From Carallia brachiata (taxonomy: Eukaryota > Streptophyta > Magnoliopsida > Malpighiales > Rhizophoraceae), in the NCBI GenBank assembly GCA_021464245.1, contig JADCRB010000048.1, forward strand, positions 1,368,783 through 1,432,782: 64,000 nucleotides of DNA. The letters are read 5' to 3'. The position numbers and the translations under genes were made by a program. Under the pieces are notes generated by a model that saw only the letters and a list, made by a program, of their open reading frames with translations, did no database searches and was not told the origin of the DNA. Shown here in pieces: positions 1 to 13,613 of the stretch (the stretch's first letter is position 1; each line of letters starts with the position of its first letter).

Positions 1-984
1 AAATGAATCAAATTGTCGAAACCAGAATCCTGTGTTCAAATCTCTAGAACTCAAGTAGGCAGGAGTATACAAGGAAACTGAAACCTCGATTCTGAATTTC
101 TGATATCAAACTTCAGTTTGCAGTCTTTCTCTGCACTGGAGGTTTGAAACTCAAGTAGGCAACAATAATGATCAAATATAAGGAACAATTCAGAAACTTC
201 CAAAAGTTTAAAAAAAAAAAAAAAGCCGCAATTTGAAATTTGAAGTAATGCAGAGTGACTTTTATCGCTAACCACCCGACCCAAAGAATTATCCTATTAC
301 AGTTGCAGAATTCTTGTACACACTCATGGTAATGAAGTTTCAAAGGTGCTTTTCTTTTACACCTGTAATCCATCATTTGGAATGCGTCTCTTCCTAGCCC
401 ACCTGGCAACGTGACCGTTGGTTTCTGTCCTGTATGCTTGGATTCTAGCTACCATGACTCTGGAATTTTGTGGCAGAAACAGATGAGCCTCGGTCACTGC
501 ATTTTTCATGTCTAATTAATAATCCGTGAGGTCAAAATTTATGCACTTACTTCTTGTTGTCCTTAAATTCTAAACATAAAAAACCAAAATTCTTATTCTA
601 GCCTAGTAGATGGTATATACATAAATAGAGCAAAGTTCTAAACTTGCTCCATTCTGTGAAAAAATAATTGATGAAACATAAATCAATTGTGTTTCCTTTA
701 ATTTCGTTCTATTATGTTGCAGAGCGCAGTTCGGTGGACGGGAAAGTCCAAACACTTCTGAGACGGGACCACGTGGCAACAACACTTTCTTTTTTTTTTT
801 TTTTTTTTAATTTGTAATAATTTAATATTGAAATATTAATAAGATATTATTTTTTTAAAAAAATTAAACGTATTTGATGTTACTTATTATTTCTTTAAAT
901 CTTGATTAATTTTTTTAAAAAATATTATTTTTCATAAAAAATAATCTTTTATTGGCAGGAGTAACAAATGTTACTGTTCCTCTC

Positions 985-1018
985 TTGTACGCGGCGGGAT
1001 TTTCCCGTCCGCGTACAA
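985..1018. repeat. GC-rich inverted repeat (hairpin)
   Basis: The arms read TTGTACGCGG and CCGCGTACAA around a short centre containing CGGGATTTTCCCG. The stem is about 14 bp, unusually GC-rich inside AT-rich DNA. It could be a transposon end or a chance palindrome; no function is claimed. Confidence 0.6.
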
Positions 1019-2205
1019 TTTCTTTATGATGTATTGCATCCTGGCGGCATGTCCTTGTAATTTAGTTTAACCGCATTATTTCTTCTCTTTAAGATCACAA
1101 AAAAATAAAAAAACCAACATTTTCTCACGCGACAATGCCATCGTTGTCAACCTTCTTTTTACATTTTTTTTTTATAGTAAAATAGTTAGTTATTAGTTTG
1201 TTAGTAATTAATAAGAAGAGAAATTGAAGATCTAAAGATACCGTAATAATTGTAATGATGTACAACATTTTAAAAGACAAACTCTTATAAATTTTATATT
1301 TAAGTAGAATTTTGAGGGAAATAAGAGTCAAATCTCTCATATTTTTTAAAAATTCGTAACTATCCAGACAAAATTTAAGTAGTTGACTTTACTTTTACAT
1401 GATTGATGAGCACTAGGCAAAAGGCATCAATTTAGGAAGTGGGGTATTTTGTATGCAATTCCCTTGTTTTTTTATGATGTGTCACTCACGGCGGTTACTT
1501 CTGCTAATTGATGCTTTCCAATTAACTTGGTTCTTGCTGAATGTACAAGGATGGCGTTTAAGTGCAGCTGGGCAATTCAATCAATTAATTCAAGTAGTTG
1601 GATGATTTATTGGCTCACGTTGCTTAGGCTGGGTACCAAATTTGTGTTTGTGGCATTGGAACTTCTAAATTTTCTATCACACAACTGTATCCACGAGCAA
1701 ATTAATGCATATAGCCATGAACTAACTTGCTTTGGAGGAAAGCAATGTTTCTTGTTAAACGGGACTGAGACCGTACGTCTCTCCAACTGTGGTACGAGCT
1801 AGATCTTATGAATTGTAGATTATAGGTTTAGTTAGCAGCCGAAACACATGGAGAAATTTAATGAAACCAGTTGCATGTTTGCATCAATAGCTGCTTTGTT
1901 GTTAATCTCACAAGCAGGATGAACACAGATAACCGAATAGAAAGACCGATGCTAAACTTGATCACCTCCCAACTCGTTAATTCAGCCGCTCGACTGCTTG
2001 TCCTCCTCTTGTCAACTCGTGCATATTCCATTTCCTCCTATTGAAAAATGAAAACGATGTACTCCACACATAAACCCCTTCAATCTCTCTTTCTAGAACC
2101 GAACTCATTGTACGCGATTATCCTTATGCACTTTTAAGCAAGAGAAGCCCAAGCGACCATTTCACTGCACTAACAGCTACAATTAACCGATAGACACCAG
2201 CTATT

Positions 2206-2236
2206 ATATGGGTGTAAAAATAAAATACACCCATAT
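2206..2236. repeat. Short inverted repeat, 11-bp arms
   Basis: ATATGGGTGTA and TACACCCATAT are exact inverse copies separated by 9 bases. No element boundary or target duplication is clear around it. Confidence 0.5.
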
Positions 2237-3423
2237 TATTGTAAGAAACTCCGGATCATTGTTAATTGCACGACATGGTATGGTGCCAACAGCCTTTGGT
2301 GTGAATGGGCTCAACTTAATCCGGTCAAGCTGCTTTTTAATGCAAAGATTGGTTTAGTTTTTCTTCTTCTTCTTCCTTTCTTTTTTTTCATATAAAAAAA
2401 AATATGATATGTAAAGACTGTTTTGTAAGGAGACACCTAAAAAAGATGATAACATCAGAATTCTAACAGTCATAACTCCTTTTATTTCACAACATATATT
2501 ATATTTGCTCTATAAATAATGTCTTCTTTCAGTTGCAATTATCACATTGTTATTTAACTCAAAAAATAAAGTATCCAAGTGTACTCACTAATTTCAATGC
2601 AAAATATATTTTCCATTACTTTTTATATAATTAAATGTATTGAACACGTACTAATAAATGATATATTTTTTTTAATCCTCTATTTTGTAGCCTCTCTATT
2701 TTTAGTTTGAAACTACTAGTATCCGAAAATTAGAGGTAGCTCGACTAATTGGAGTTAGGCCAGGTGGACCCATAAGAGGAGAAAAGTTCTCTTAACACTC
2801 ATTTACTCTATTTATAAAGTTCAAACTTGATAACTTTTTTTTTTTATCCTAAAAACTCGATACTTTATTTAAAAATAACTAAACTTTTTATCACTTGATG
2901 TTAATTGTAGCCTCTTAGTTTGTCTCGGTGATTGATAGAGATCCCAATCTCAGTCCAGCCAGACGCTTTCGAAGTCTGCCGAACCCATTGAGGCTGATGG
3001 GCCAATAATGATCGGGCCTCATGTAAAAGCCTTTGCCTGTGCGACTACCGCGGACAAATTAAGCAACTACAATTCCAAAGCCCATCTTGTCTCCTACTCC
3101 TGGTCTACTCTATTCTCAGATCAGGGCCACAGTCACAAAGCGGTGAACGAGGGGGCCGAAGCCTTAAAAAGCGTTGAGTAGCCCGCCACCACTCCCCACC
3201 CCGACCACTCCCCAAAACCCCCAATCCACCGGCAGCCGAAGCAGCTGCCCGTCCACCACTGCCGCTTCTTTCGGTTGGCTGCCTCCGCTCACGGGCTATC
3301 GCTGGCAGTCGTCACTCCCCACCTGCTTACCGGTACTACTCCCTCTCCCGCTCCCCCAAAAATTGTTTAAGAGAAATTCCCAAAATTTCTCTTGACAATT
3401 TTTTCCCTTTTCGTTTTAATTCC

Positions 3424-3452
3424 CTCTCTCTCTCTCTCTCTCTCTATCTATC
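3424..3452 (+). repeat. CT microsatellite in probable 5' leader
   Basis: A (CT)n run passing into CTAT repeats lies about 800 bases before the start codon of the KH-domain gene. Pyrimidine-rich runs are common in plant 5' leaders. A leader intron between this point and 4263 is likely but its ends are not fixed. Confidence 0.6.
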
Positions 3453-4262
3453 TCTTTCCCACCCATCCCAGAGATATCTTGAAGGGCCGCAAGCCTTTCG
3501 AGCGAACAAGAAAGAAAGATTACCCCATTTTGTGTTGAGTTGCAAGTATAGGCACTCTAATGTACTGTAATGTAATGGAGTTCGATCCAAAAAGAAAAAC
3601 AAAGATTCTTGGTTTGTTTCGGAGCCAAAAATAATAATAATAATAAAATTTGTCATTCGCCCTTTTCTTGTTGTCGGTGTAGACATATTTGGAGCTTACC
3701 GTTTGCTTCAAGAGCGCCCCCCACCCCCCCAACCCCCCCCAGAACAATTATCCTTTTTTTTTTGCCCTGGTTTTGTTATTAGGTTTCAAAGATATTATGG
3801 GTATGTCGTGATTGGGGGCAATTTCGGATAGATACCCATTCTGCTGTCTTTTCATGGAAACCACAATTCTTATAACTTAGGAGAGATGCTAGATTAAGAT
3901 TATGTAGATGCTTCCCTTTCGCTGTAAGTAGATTACCACTCTCTAATATGTGAAAGTATGTGGGGGATTTCCCCATCTATGACTATTGCTAGGACTACCG
4001 TCAAACCCCCCACCCCCCTGCTTTTTTTTAACGATTGCATTGCTTTGTTATGGCGTTAGTTATTTTCATGCCTACCCGGCTTTTAGGCCACATTAAAGAA
4101 TAACATCAAGAAAGGTGCTTAATTTTTTATTTTTTCCCCCTTTTCATCCAGGTGGGAAAGTGATTTCTTGACTTTTTTCTGGCCAAAATTTTATAGATTA
4201 AACTGTGGCTGATTCTGTATGTTTGTGGCAACGATGTTCAGTGAGCAGTATAGGAAATAAGG

Positions 4263-7200
4263 ATGAGTGTAAACATTGAGCAGACATCAGCGGTTGAGCC
4301 TCACACCATTAAGATGTCTACAACAACTGCTTCGTCTGGCTTGTCAACTACTGCCCCAAAAGTGTCCATGTTTGCCGCAAAGTCTGGATTTGTTATACCC
4401 AAGAACAAACTTTCAGGTTCTTTGGTTCCCATCTTTAGAGGGGGTAAAAAGCCAGAAGGTAACGGTGGAACGAGTGAAGAAACAAAGCAGGTGCTAAGGA
4501 AAACTAAATGGGGCCCCGATCTGACACAGGATGCTGCTACTAGAAAAGGAAGAGCTTTGGCTTATCAGGTAAAGTGGGGCTGTTAATGCAATCAACATTC
4601 TTAGGTCTTGCAACTTCTATTAGAAACTCCCTTGTCTTCTTCCTCGAACTTTTGTTTTTCATTGGGATTCTCTTGGGTTTTTATTTTTGATATTATAGTT
4701 AATAAGACTTAAATATTTCGTCTTTAAGTGGGTTAGAGGCATTTATGGCCTCAGTTTGTGGGAGGAATATGGTGCTCGGCGGGAACCAATCGCAAATTTT
4801 CCTTTTCCCATTGGGTGCTAAAATGTCAGTGTCCTCCGTGTGAATGGCTCACATGGAAGCTTCCCCTTCCAGGTGCCACTAAGTGATATACAAATTTTGG
4901 GCAGACTCGGGTTAATCAAATAACTCAGCAGCTGAAATCTGGAATTCTCGAACCTGGGGGCGATCAAGACTCACTAGAGGCTGATGAGCACGGAGACGAT
5001 CCCAAGTCTCTTAATCCACAAATCGACCCTAAGGTGCAGTCACATTATTTTGCTTTCCTGTTCATGTCCTATTGACTTCTAGGACACTTTTCCAATTCTT
5101 TCTTTAGCCTTTTGTATGTATATAGGCACTTAGCAGCATTTATTAATGCAGAATGCAGAGCATTTGGAACTTGAAAGGCGGGAAGTTATAGGTGTGTTCG
5201 ACAGTACCTGTGGATCATATCTTTCTTTTTCAATGTTATGGTATGTCGTATGTAAGATTTCTCATAAATGACCAGGTGAAATACTTAAACTGAATCCAAG
5301 CTACAAGTCCCCACCTGATTATAGACCTTTGCTGAAGGAGGCTAGGGTTCCTATCCCTGTAAGTTTGTTTTTGAATGCTTGGTTGCTATCTCTTTGACTT
5401 TATATAATCTTTAATTTTGCTGCTAGGAATAAGGTGCATGCCATGTGCACAAGAAAAAAGTATCCTGACTTTTTTTTCTGAGCCTGAAAATTATGTTTTT
5501 AGTTTATGTTTTTGCATTTAATAAAGTAATGTTAAAGTATATTGGCTTAAGAACCTTAAAAAAGCCATCTTCAGGTATGAGAAACCTGAACTATCATTTT
5601 CATTATTTAGGATGGTGGCTTAGTCTTAAGAACTCCGGTTATTTTCACTTGCCAGTGGTGTAGGTTTTTTATGCGTGAATTATGTTCAGGTGTGGTGTAA
5701 GTTACTATTATCAAGGCCAATGTACATGAGTGGGCTTAATGCCAGTAGTATACATAGAGCATAGAGTTCCATCCTTTTCCTTTTGACGCAAAAGCATGCA
5801 AGCATGCTTTAGGCTGAACTAGTGGATTAGAGCAAATCTATAGTCTGTTTAACTCTGTAGGTATTAGAAAATTCTGAGTTTGCCATGAATCCTACATGAA
5901 TAGATTGGGCCTCTATTGTAATTTTTTTAAATTGTCTATAACGACCTTCACACTTGCACATTGAAGCTTTTAATTTTTTCACCTAATTTCGCTCATGTTG
6001 GAATTGTGATGCCTAGCAATTGATGCAATTTTGCACTGAGTTGCCTTCAGGTCAAAGAATATCCTGGATACAATTTTGTTGGGCTAATATTTGGTCCTCA
6101 AAACGAGAGCCGCAAGCATTTAGAAAAGGTAAGCAATTTGATTTTGTAAAAGAAGGGGGTGGGGGAGCGAGGTGGGTCTTCTTCATACGAGTTTGCCTCC
6201 TTTATCTTTGTTTTTGTAAATCAGGAAACTGGAGCCCAAATACAAGTGTATGGTACCAAAGCACATACAGGAGAGCAGGTACTTTATCGACTTAGCATGA
6301 AGCTACCTTCTAAAAAATAATTGTGCATCTATTTGTTTGACCAATCACCATGAAATATATTTTCTTCAAGGTGTAACACATTGCACGAATGAATCTTTAC
6401 CCTCAAACATGTTTTTTCCAGGTTGAAATTTCTTCATCTGATGGGAGTGAGACCGAGGTTGCCTATGAAGAATTGGGCGTCCATGTATCAGCTGACACAT
6501 TTGAGAAGGTCGATGCAGCAGTTGCCCTGCTTGAGTTGCTAGTTACCTCAGTACCGGTGAGTTTAGCTATCTTGAAGATCAATCAAAGATATTTAGTTTG
6601 TTAGTAGTGTGCATTTTAGTTATCTGTTGGGCTTTACTTTGTATATTTCTTGTGCGTGATGGTTATAATGTGTGTTAGTGCTACTTTAAGTACAATTTCC
6701 ATTTTATTTGGTCCGATGACCTTGAATTATTCTTAAAATAGGGAAATTTATTGGCTGGAGATAATGCAACCATTGGCAGCCAAAGTCAGGAAACATCCGC
6801 TCCTTTCATGGTCCCTTCCGCCGTAAACCAGGGAGAGTCACAATCAGTGGTTGGACCTTCTCAAGGTCCTCAACAAGGCCAGTTTCAATATCAAGGTCTC
6901 TGGGCCCCTCATTTCACTCCTCATGCTGAGTTGCATCCTCCTTCCGGCTTCATTCCCTCTCAAGGGCCAATTTTTAGCAATCCTGTTCCTGCAAATGTTC
7001 ACTCATCACCTTTTAATCCTTCAACCTTGCCTTCATTGTTTGGGCCTCGACCTGTTCCAGCCTCTGGATCTGATTCAATTCTCCAAATTCCATCTTTGGT
7101 TCCCCCTAGGTCGCTGTCTTCAATGCATAATTTCTCAAATCCATATCCATCAAGAAATTTTCCAGTACCAGCTCCACAGCCTTCGGCTGCTCAAGTTAAC

Positions 7201-8415
7201 ATTTCGCCTGCACTTCCATTGACTGCTAGCCAACCCCCACCGACTGGGTCATTGCCTGCTGCAAGGCCATTAATATCCGGATTACCTCATCCTATGCCAA
7301 GGGCTGCACCAGGACTGCTACCTGAGAGGCTCTTGGCTCCCTTTGGGAGTTCTTCTTTGTGGTCTGGAACTGGTGTTCAATCGTCTTTGGTTCAGGGTAA
7401 TATTGGGCAAACCCCTCCTAGAGTGGTTCCTTTCCCGGGCACCCAGCCTATGATTCCACAACAAGGTTTTCTATCCACCGCACCGCCTTCTAATATGCCA
7501 TCTGCTCTCCAGTTATCCAATGTGCCCATGAATCGTCCTGCTGCTTCAAGTTTTAATTCTCAAGTGGGGCCATCCATGGATCATGCATTTATCCAGCCTT
7601 CTCCATCATCCATAGCTGTTGCACCTACTGTAGCAAATCCAAGCCCTATAGCTGGATCTGCGCCGACTTCTTCACCTATGACATCCTCATCGCAACAAGC
7701 CCTGCACTCAGGAATAGGATCCTTTTCTGGAAATAGGGCAAATTTTACTCCATTAAGACCAAATTCAGGTGGTGGCGAATTTACTTTTCAGCCTCATCAC
7801 CCACAGAATTCAGCATCTCATACTCTTTCAAGGCTCAACAGTCATCCTGCAACTCATAGTTCTCCACTTTCTAGACAAATGATGCAACCACTAGCACCTC
7901 AAGTATCATCTTTTCATTTGCGGGCAACCAATCCAAACCCTCAGCCTGGCATGCACTTGTTTGCGAGGATACCATTCGGCAACCAGATGGGTCAAACTCA
8001 GGCTCACACGTCCGGTGTCCCGTTTGCTGGCACTTCAGTTGCTCCCAGACCTCCAGCATTTTCAAATTCAGGGCCAGTTGCACTGCCAAATGAAGTACTG
8101 CAGATGGGAGCTAGGAACTTCAGTCGGGCACCCCAACTCTCCAGTCTGGCTGGTCCTTTCCCTCTGGGGCCAGGGAATCCATTGCAACTTCAGCAGAATT
8201 TTACAGCACCTATACGGCATGCTAACTTAATGGCTCCGGATCAGCAACCTAATGGGCCGGCTTCAAGTTTAGGGGGACAGCAAATTTATGATCCTTTCTC
8301 GCCAACTGCTATTTCTATCGCACCTCAGCAGCAGGGTGGAGGTCTAGCGAAGGGAGGAAAGCAGGAGAATGATCCCGAGTACGAAGATTTGATGGCCTCA
8401 GTTGGAGTTAAATAG
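4263..8415 (+). CDS. SF1/BBP-like KH-domain protein with proline-rich tail
   Basis: Eight coding exons read in one frame to an 832-aa protein: 4263-4568, 4905-5033, 5152-5191, 5276-5358, 6051-6128, 6225-6278, 6422-6556 and 6742-8415. All junctions are GT-AG. Residues ~95-186 resemble the helical region before the KH domain of splicing factor 1 (ERREVIGEILKLNPSYK). The KH core follows (YPGYNFVGLIFGPQN, residues 190-204, then ETGAQIQVYG). Residues ~276-832, encoded by one 1.67-kb exon, are low-complexity Pro/Ser/Gln with no zinc knuckle or RRM, unlike canonical plant SF1. SF1 binds the intron branch point; by homology this is a nuclear RNA-binding protein, role unproven. The GXXG loop is GPQN (residues 201-204), so canonical RNA binding may be weakened. 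The start ATG is the first in frame. The gene is probably preceded by a leader intron. Confidence 0.88.
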
Positions 8416-10500
8416 TTCTTCGTATTTAAGAGTGATGGAACTCAAATAGGTTCTGAGGCTGTTCCTCTTGGGCTGCTTCTGTTTGCTATGAAAATTTCTC
8501 TAGAAAGAGAGATAATGCTTGGGACAGAATTTTGCACTTGATTGCCGATTACAGAACATAGGACTTTTTGTCTTTTCTCCTGACGAATACCGTGCATTTA
8601 AAGTGTGATTTACATAGAAATGGAACGGATGGTCCTTGCAATTAGTTTATGAAGGAGTGATGTACAGTACCGCTATGGAACGGACGTTGCACTGAGGCGG
8701 GATGAAAAATAATTAACCAGTGAAATGGTATGGGGGTAAATTTTTCATTTTTGTTTCAATTGGAAGAAATGGGTCGCAACTCGCAAGCCTAGGTAGGATC
8801 GGATGAGGCAACTTTCATCTTTAATTGTCCGCCGAACTTTAAGATAGTTTCAGAAAATTGGAGAGGAACTGTCCTCTCCCTTCTAATTTCAGGTGGATTT
8901 GAACTGTTTGTGCTTTTCCAGTCGTTCGAAGCGTCTTATAGGTTCGGGTTTCTCCCTCATGAGTTGGGCCTTTCGTTCTTAAAGTGTTTGGGCCTTAACC
9001 TGTTTCCAGCCTCTAGATCTGATTCAGCTCTGCAAAAGTCAATCGTAAGATCCTCTCCAACCAAGCCCAATGTGTACTCCGTACCCAGAAAAACAAAAGT
9101 GCGCATTTGTTAAATTAGTTGAGGGAGTTACCTCTTAATTAGTAGGTGCTAGGTGGGAGATTCAAATTCTACTAAACTTTATTTCTCTCCCCGCAAATGT
9201 CTAATAGACTCTTTATAAATAAATTAAAAAAAAAACAAAAGTGCATTCCTGTTCAACAATTGCAATGCAATTTTAACCTCAAAGAAGCATAAAGTTAGCA
9301 CATAGAACGCAAAGCAAGTAGTGATTCGTCCTCCTCGAAGCATCTTTCTGCTTAGAACCAATACTAATCAGTTACGTCTGATTCAAGAATGTTGAAGTTT
9401 TTCAGCCTTGCTGTAATCCTTTTCCGTAAGAGGACCAGCAGGAAAACTCGTGATTTCATTTCTACAACCAAATGTGGGGTTTGGAGAGTTCCACGTATCA
9501 TTGCAGCGCGCACTTTCACCATAAGCGCTTTCCCTCCTAATTTTCCAAAATCAGTAGAGATCACACACAATTGCCTTTATGAATGTACTCACGGAAATGT
9601 GTGTGTGTGTGTGTGTAATTTTTAGATTTCTGAAGAATGTTTTTGAGGTTGTATTACCTCGCGAAAAGTGGCATCTGTAAAATGATCATCATCAGAGAGT
9701 ATAGCTGCAAATGCTTTAAGAAGTGTACACCCTTTGTTGAGGGATGCCGCTTGCTAACCAATTTCCTTTTGTCGGCTGCTTCTTTTTCTCTGCTGAAACA
9801 TGGTAGCTATGAAATTATACTTCTCTTTGAAGACAGGTATATAACTGCCACCATAACGAGCAAAAACCCTATAAACCCTCTTTATATTTGTCAAACCGCT
9901 GAGCAATCTCAACTTGACAACCTCTGAAATTGAAAATGCAATGATTTTCCTAAAAGGGAGGACTGCAAGAATTTTGACGAATGCTCACGAGTCCAAGTGA
10001 GAATTGGGGTTCCCACACGAAGTCCAAGTGTCGGTATACCTTAACATATGATGCCTATGGTAATCACATCTTCTTTAACCAATAACTAAGAGACTCACTA
10101 CAAATGTATTACTTTGCGAAAAGGAAAAACAAATAAATTGTAATTTGAGGCCCATGAATTGTATTTAAATAGGACTATACAACTGTACATCCACAAGGGC
10201 ACTAACAAACATCTACAAGGAGAATTTTTGAAGGAAAGGGCAGGAAAAACATCTAATTCTTCTTCAATCACTAGACTTTCCTTTCATTTTCTACATTTTA
10301 TATACAAGAATTTTTAAAAAAATTCCTACATAAAAGAGAGGAACATTGCACTTGTGCATAAGCGCAATCCATTTGGGATTGGGAGTAACATTTGACATTT
10401 GTGACACGGGGGTCCCTCGGCTAACTGCTAACAAAACTAACCCCCTGATACAATTACTCTGCTAAGAAAAGGGTCAGATAAAAACTGAGGAAGGCGTCAG
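8416..10500. other. 3' UTRs and intergenic DNA between convergent genes
   Basis: The 3' ends of the KH-domain gene (+) and HUB2 (-) face each other here. A ~50-bp decayed copy of the KH gene's own last exon lies at 8983-9033, and a GT microsatellite at about 9598-9616. Short open frames between 9360 and 9930 have no recognisable domain and I do not call them genes. Confidence 0.6.
8983..9033 (+). repeat. Decayed partial copy of upstream KH-gene exon
   Basis: This stretch matches 7037-7086 in the last exon of the KH gene, for example TTTGGGCC and CAGCCTCT.GATCTGATTCA, with about one mismatch in eight and a 1-base insertion. Similarity fades on both sides. It looks like a fragment of a local duplication in the 3' region. 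Confidence 0.6.
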
Positions 10501-13500
10501 TCATATCTTTACAAAGCGAACATCATTCTGACCAAATGCAGTTCCACAAGCTGGGCATTTTCGATGGCGGATCTCTAAGTTCCTTTGGATACAAGGATTG
10601 CAGAAAAGATGATAGCACTTCACAATTACAACCTGGAACATATAAAGCACAGTACCGTATAAATCACCTTATTCAACTTAATCGTGCAAACGCGATTATC
10701 AAGTGCCCTTACCTCCTTTGGCCGATCAGAGCAGACACTGCATTTAAGCATACTTTTGTACTCGTTTATTTCATCCTGGAGTCGCTGCATCGCAGCCTCA
10801 CCTCTTTGGGCCATCATCTCGGCAAACTTGTTATTCAATTCCATGAGATCCTCCTCCAGCTTGTTTCTCCTGCTTCTAATGAGAAGAAATACTCGGCTAA
10901 GCACACTTTTGCCGCAAAAAGCACCATTTTCCTTTTTTTTTTTAAAGCTGGGGGGTGGGGGGTTTGTGGTTGTATCAAAAAGTGACAGGGATCCAGTTAC
11001 GAATACGGATATGATCAGATCTCCCTAAAAGTTGGAGAGCCTACTAAGTCCATTTGAAACTTTCACAAGAAAGAAGCCCACCTTTCACTATCTAGTTCAG
11101 TTTGTGCCTCAGAAATCTCCTTTTGGATCTGCTCATACTCTTTATCAGAAGAAGCACAAGCAGATTTAAGCCATTTCAGCTCCTTCTCAGCATCCAACAA
11201 TTCCCACCGTGCAGTTTCAAGGTTGATTGAAAGATGCCTTTCTTCATCAACCGATCGAACAGCCTCAGCCAGACAAACTTTCATCTGCAAATTCAACTTG
11301 GCCTTGGATAACATGAAAAGAACTAAAAGCAACAAGTTCCCTGCAGGATGCATTTAGAAAAGAAATTTTTTTCCACCTGCTCGTCACTGTGGGCAATCCT
11401 CATTTTCACAGCATCAACCAATGTGTTAACTTGTTGAAGTTGCTTTCCCAGTGCCTGCTTCTCAGAAAATATAACGCTCTCTGCCTGCTTCATCTTGACA
11501 CTCTCAGAAACCAGCTGCATTGACACAAATAAAAAAAAAAACCAAATTAGATACTAGGCAAAGCCTCAAGGCAACAACACAACAATCAAGAAAGATAACT
11601 GCATACAGACCTTAATATTGTACTCATCCCTCTCAGCAAGCTGCTGCAAAAGATGCTGATTTTGTGTCTGCATATCTTCGTATGCTTGACCGATTGTCTG
11701 GATAAGTACTAACACATTTAGCATCATGGGGATCGGTGTTTGAGGAGCAAAGAGAAATGATGATGGGTACCAAGGAACAGAAAGTGCAGCCATTTAACCA
11801 AGAAAATTAAATGGAGATAAGCAACACACCTCAATTTCAGAAATATATGCCTCAGCCTCCATCTCTCTATTTCTAATCGCTTCTGTAAGCTCCAAAACTC
11901 CCCTGCAGGCGTAGCAGCAGCAGGGCCATTAGTTCTGAAATTCTGATAAGGTGGTATGCCAAAAGGCTCAAAACAGAGAATCCCAACAAACTCAGTTAAT
12001 AGAACTAACCGCTCAGAAGCCTCCAGTTCAGCCCTTAGTTCAGCTATTTCAGTTTCAGCAGCAGACAGCCTTTCTTGGCAAGCATCCTCGGCCTCATTGG
12101 CAGCTCTGACTCTCAACTCTAAACTATGTTCATCCAAGGCTCTCTGAAGGACATCGGCTTGAGCATGAGCCCTACGTTCAGATTCTTTTATTTGTTGCAA
12201 ATCTCTGAACAAAGAAATTGGAAGGGATAAGAGATTGCCAGGGAAAAAAAAAAGAAGATCATATTGCTCAGCAAAAATCACTGTAGTATGACATACCCCA
12301 CAATGACATCAGTCAAACTATCGTCATTCCCTACAATTAAGCAGCCGACCACAGCCTAGGTTGTTGGCACATAACTAGATGATTCTCTCTCTCTCTCTCT
12401 CTCTCTCCATTCCTCTCTCTCAATTCCTCACACTACTCTTACACTAAAGTGCAATCCCAGAAAATGGTATTGCATACCATATCCCAAGCAAACTTTTCCT
12501 CTAAATGCACATATCCCAAACAAACGTAGAACAGAACCAGCTAGTTAGCGAAATTTAATGGTCCTGCAGTGACTTTCGCTAAACTTTTAAGCAAAAGGCA
12601 GCTGAAAAGAATGTTCCAGTATATTCATGTTAAAGTGGCACTAACAAGCAAAGGCTGTTAATTTCATCATGTTGCATTACATAAGACTCTCACAAGGGCC
12701 ACAAACAGTTTCCATGGTACAATACCCTCAAACAACATACCTATTATCACAAATTTGTTGTCCATACATGTCCAGCATCGAGTCCAGTTCTAGCTTCTCC
12801 TTCTGCAAGTTATCAATCTGCAACATATTAACTTTATTCAGTTAATTATGCTCAGCTTAATAGCCATATTTAAATGTAGGAAAAAGAAAATAAGAATTAT
12901 GGGAGAATAATATTCTATCCCTAACAAATAAGCCACCAGTCCTATCATACGTGAAGATTTTTATTCCCTCACTAATTCCACAGCAAAACAAACTCAATCC
13001 TGCTTCGACTAGTAAGTCATAGTCAAGGGCTATATTACCTGAAAGCAAAAAGAGAAGGAAAAGCAGGACAAAATATGCTTGGAAACTTTTACAAGTCAGT
13101 GGTAAGCCCTTCTAATAGACAGACTAATATGACAGTGCTCAAATTGAATCTTGATATTGGAATTGCACATTAACTTACAGCAGTGACAAATGACATAGAA
13201 CTTCCTGTATTTCTAAGTGAAAATGAATACATGAATGAAAATGTAAAGTATCAAGACTCCAAGTTCAACTGTCCAATAAAAAAACCTAAATCTAATACAT
13301 AATTAAGCACAGTTCAAATCAATTATGTGATAAACATAAAAACTAACCAGAAGCCCCAGAGATTTGATCTCACCAACTTGCTCAGTGCACCTGCCTGCTA
13401 AGTGTTTTTGCTCATTTGTCTGCATGAACAAAAATGATACAATTTGCAATATGAGATCATGAGGCCTTGATAAGCAGGGATATACTACCCATAGATAGTG

Positions 13501-13581
13501 AGCAGACGCCTGGATTTTAAATCATTAAGAGTATTTAGATATGCAAAAATATATACGTGATATATTTACATATATATTCTA

Positions 13582-13613
<32 letters not shown>

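Larger units (their letters stand above)
1..3120. other. Intergenic DNA, no gene seen
   Basis: This is AT-rich sequence with short open frames only, none with a recognisable domain. It holds a GC-rich 34-bp hairpin (985-1018), a small palindrome at 961-974 and an 11-bp-arm hairpin at 2206-2236. The part from about 2900 to 3120 is less AT-rich and is probably promoter of the KH-domain gene downstream. The first 500 bases could be the untranslated end of a gene outside the window, but nothing shows this. Confidence 0.6.

Noticed and set aside
6851..7222. 123-codon open frame inside the KH gene's last exon
   Set aside because: It is a shifted frame of the Pro/Ser-rich exon with no independent support.
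9598..9616. GT repeat as Z-DNA or regulatory element
   Set aside because: Ordinary microsatellite with no supporting context.
10536..10985. 149-codon plus-strand open frame
   Set aside because: It is the antisense shadow of the HUB2 RING and coiled-coil exons.
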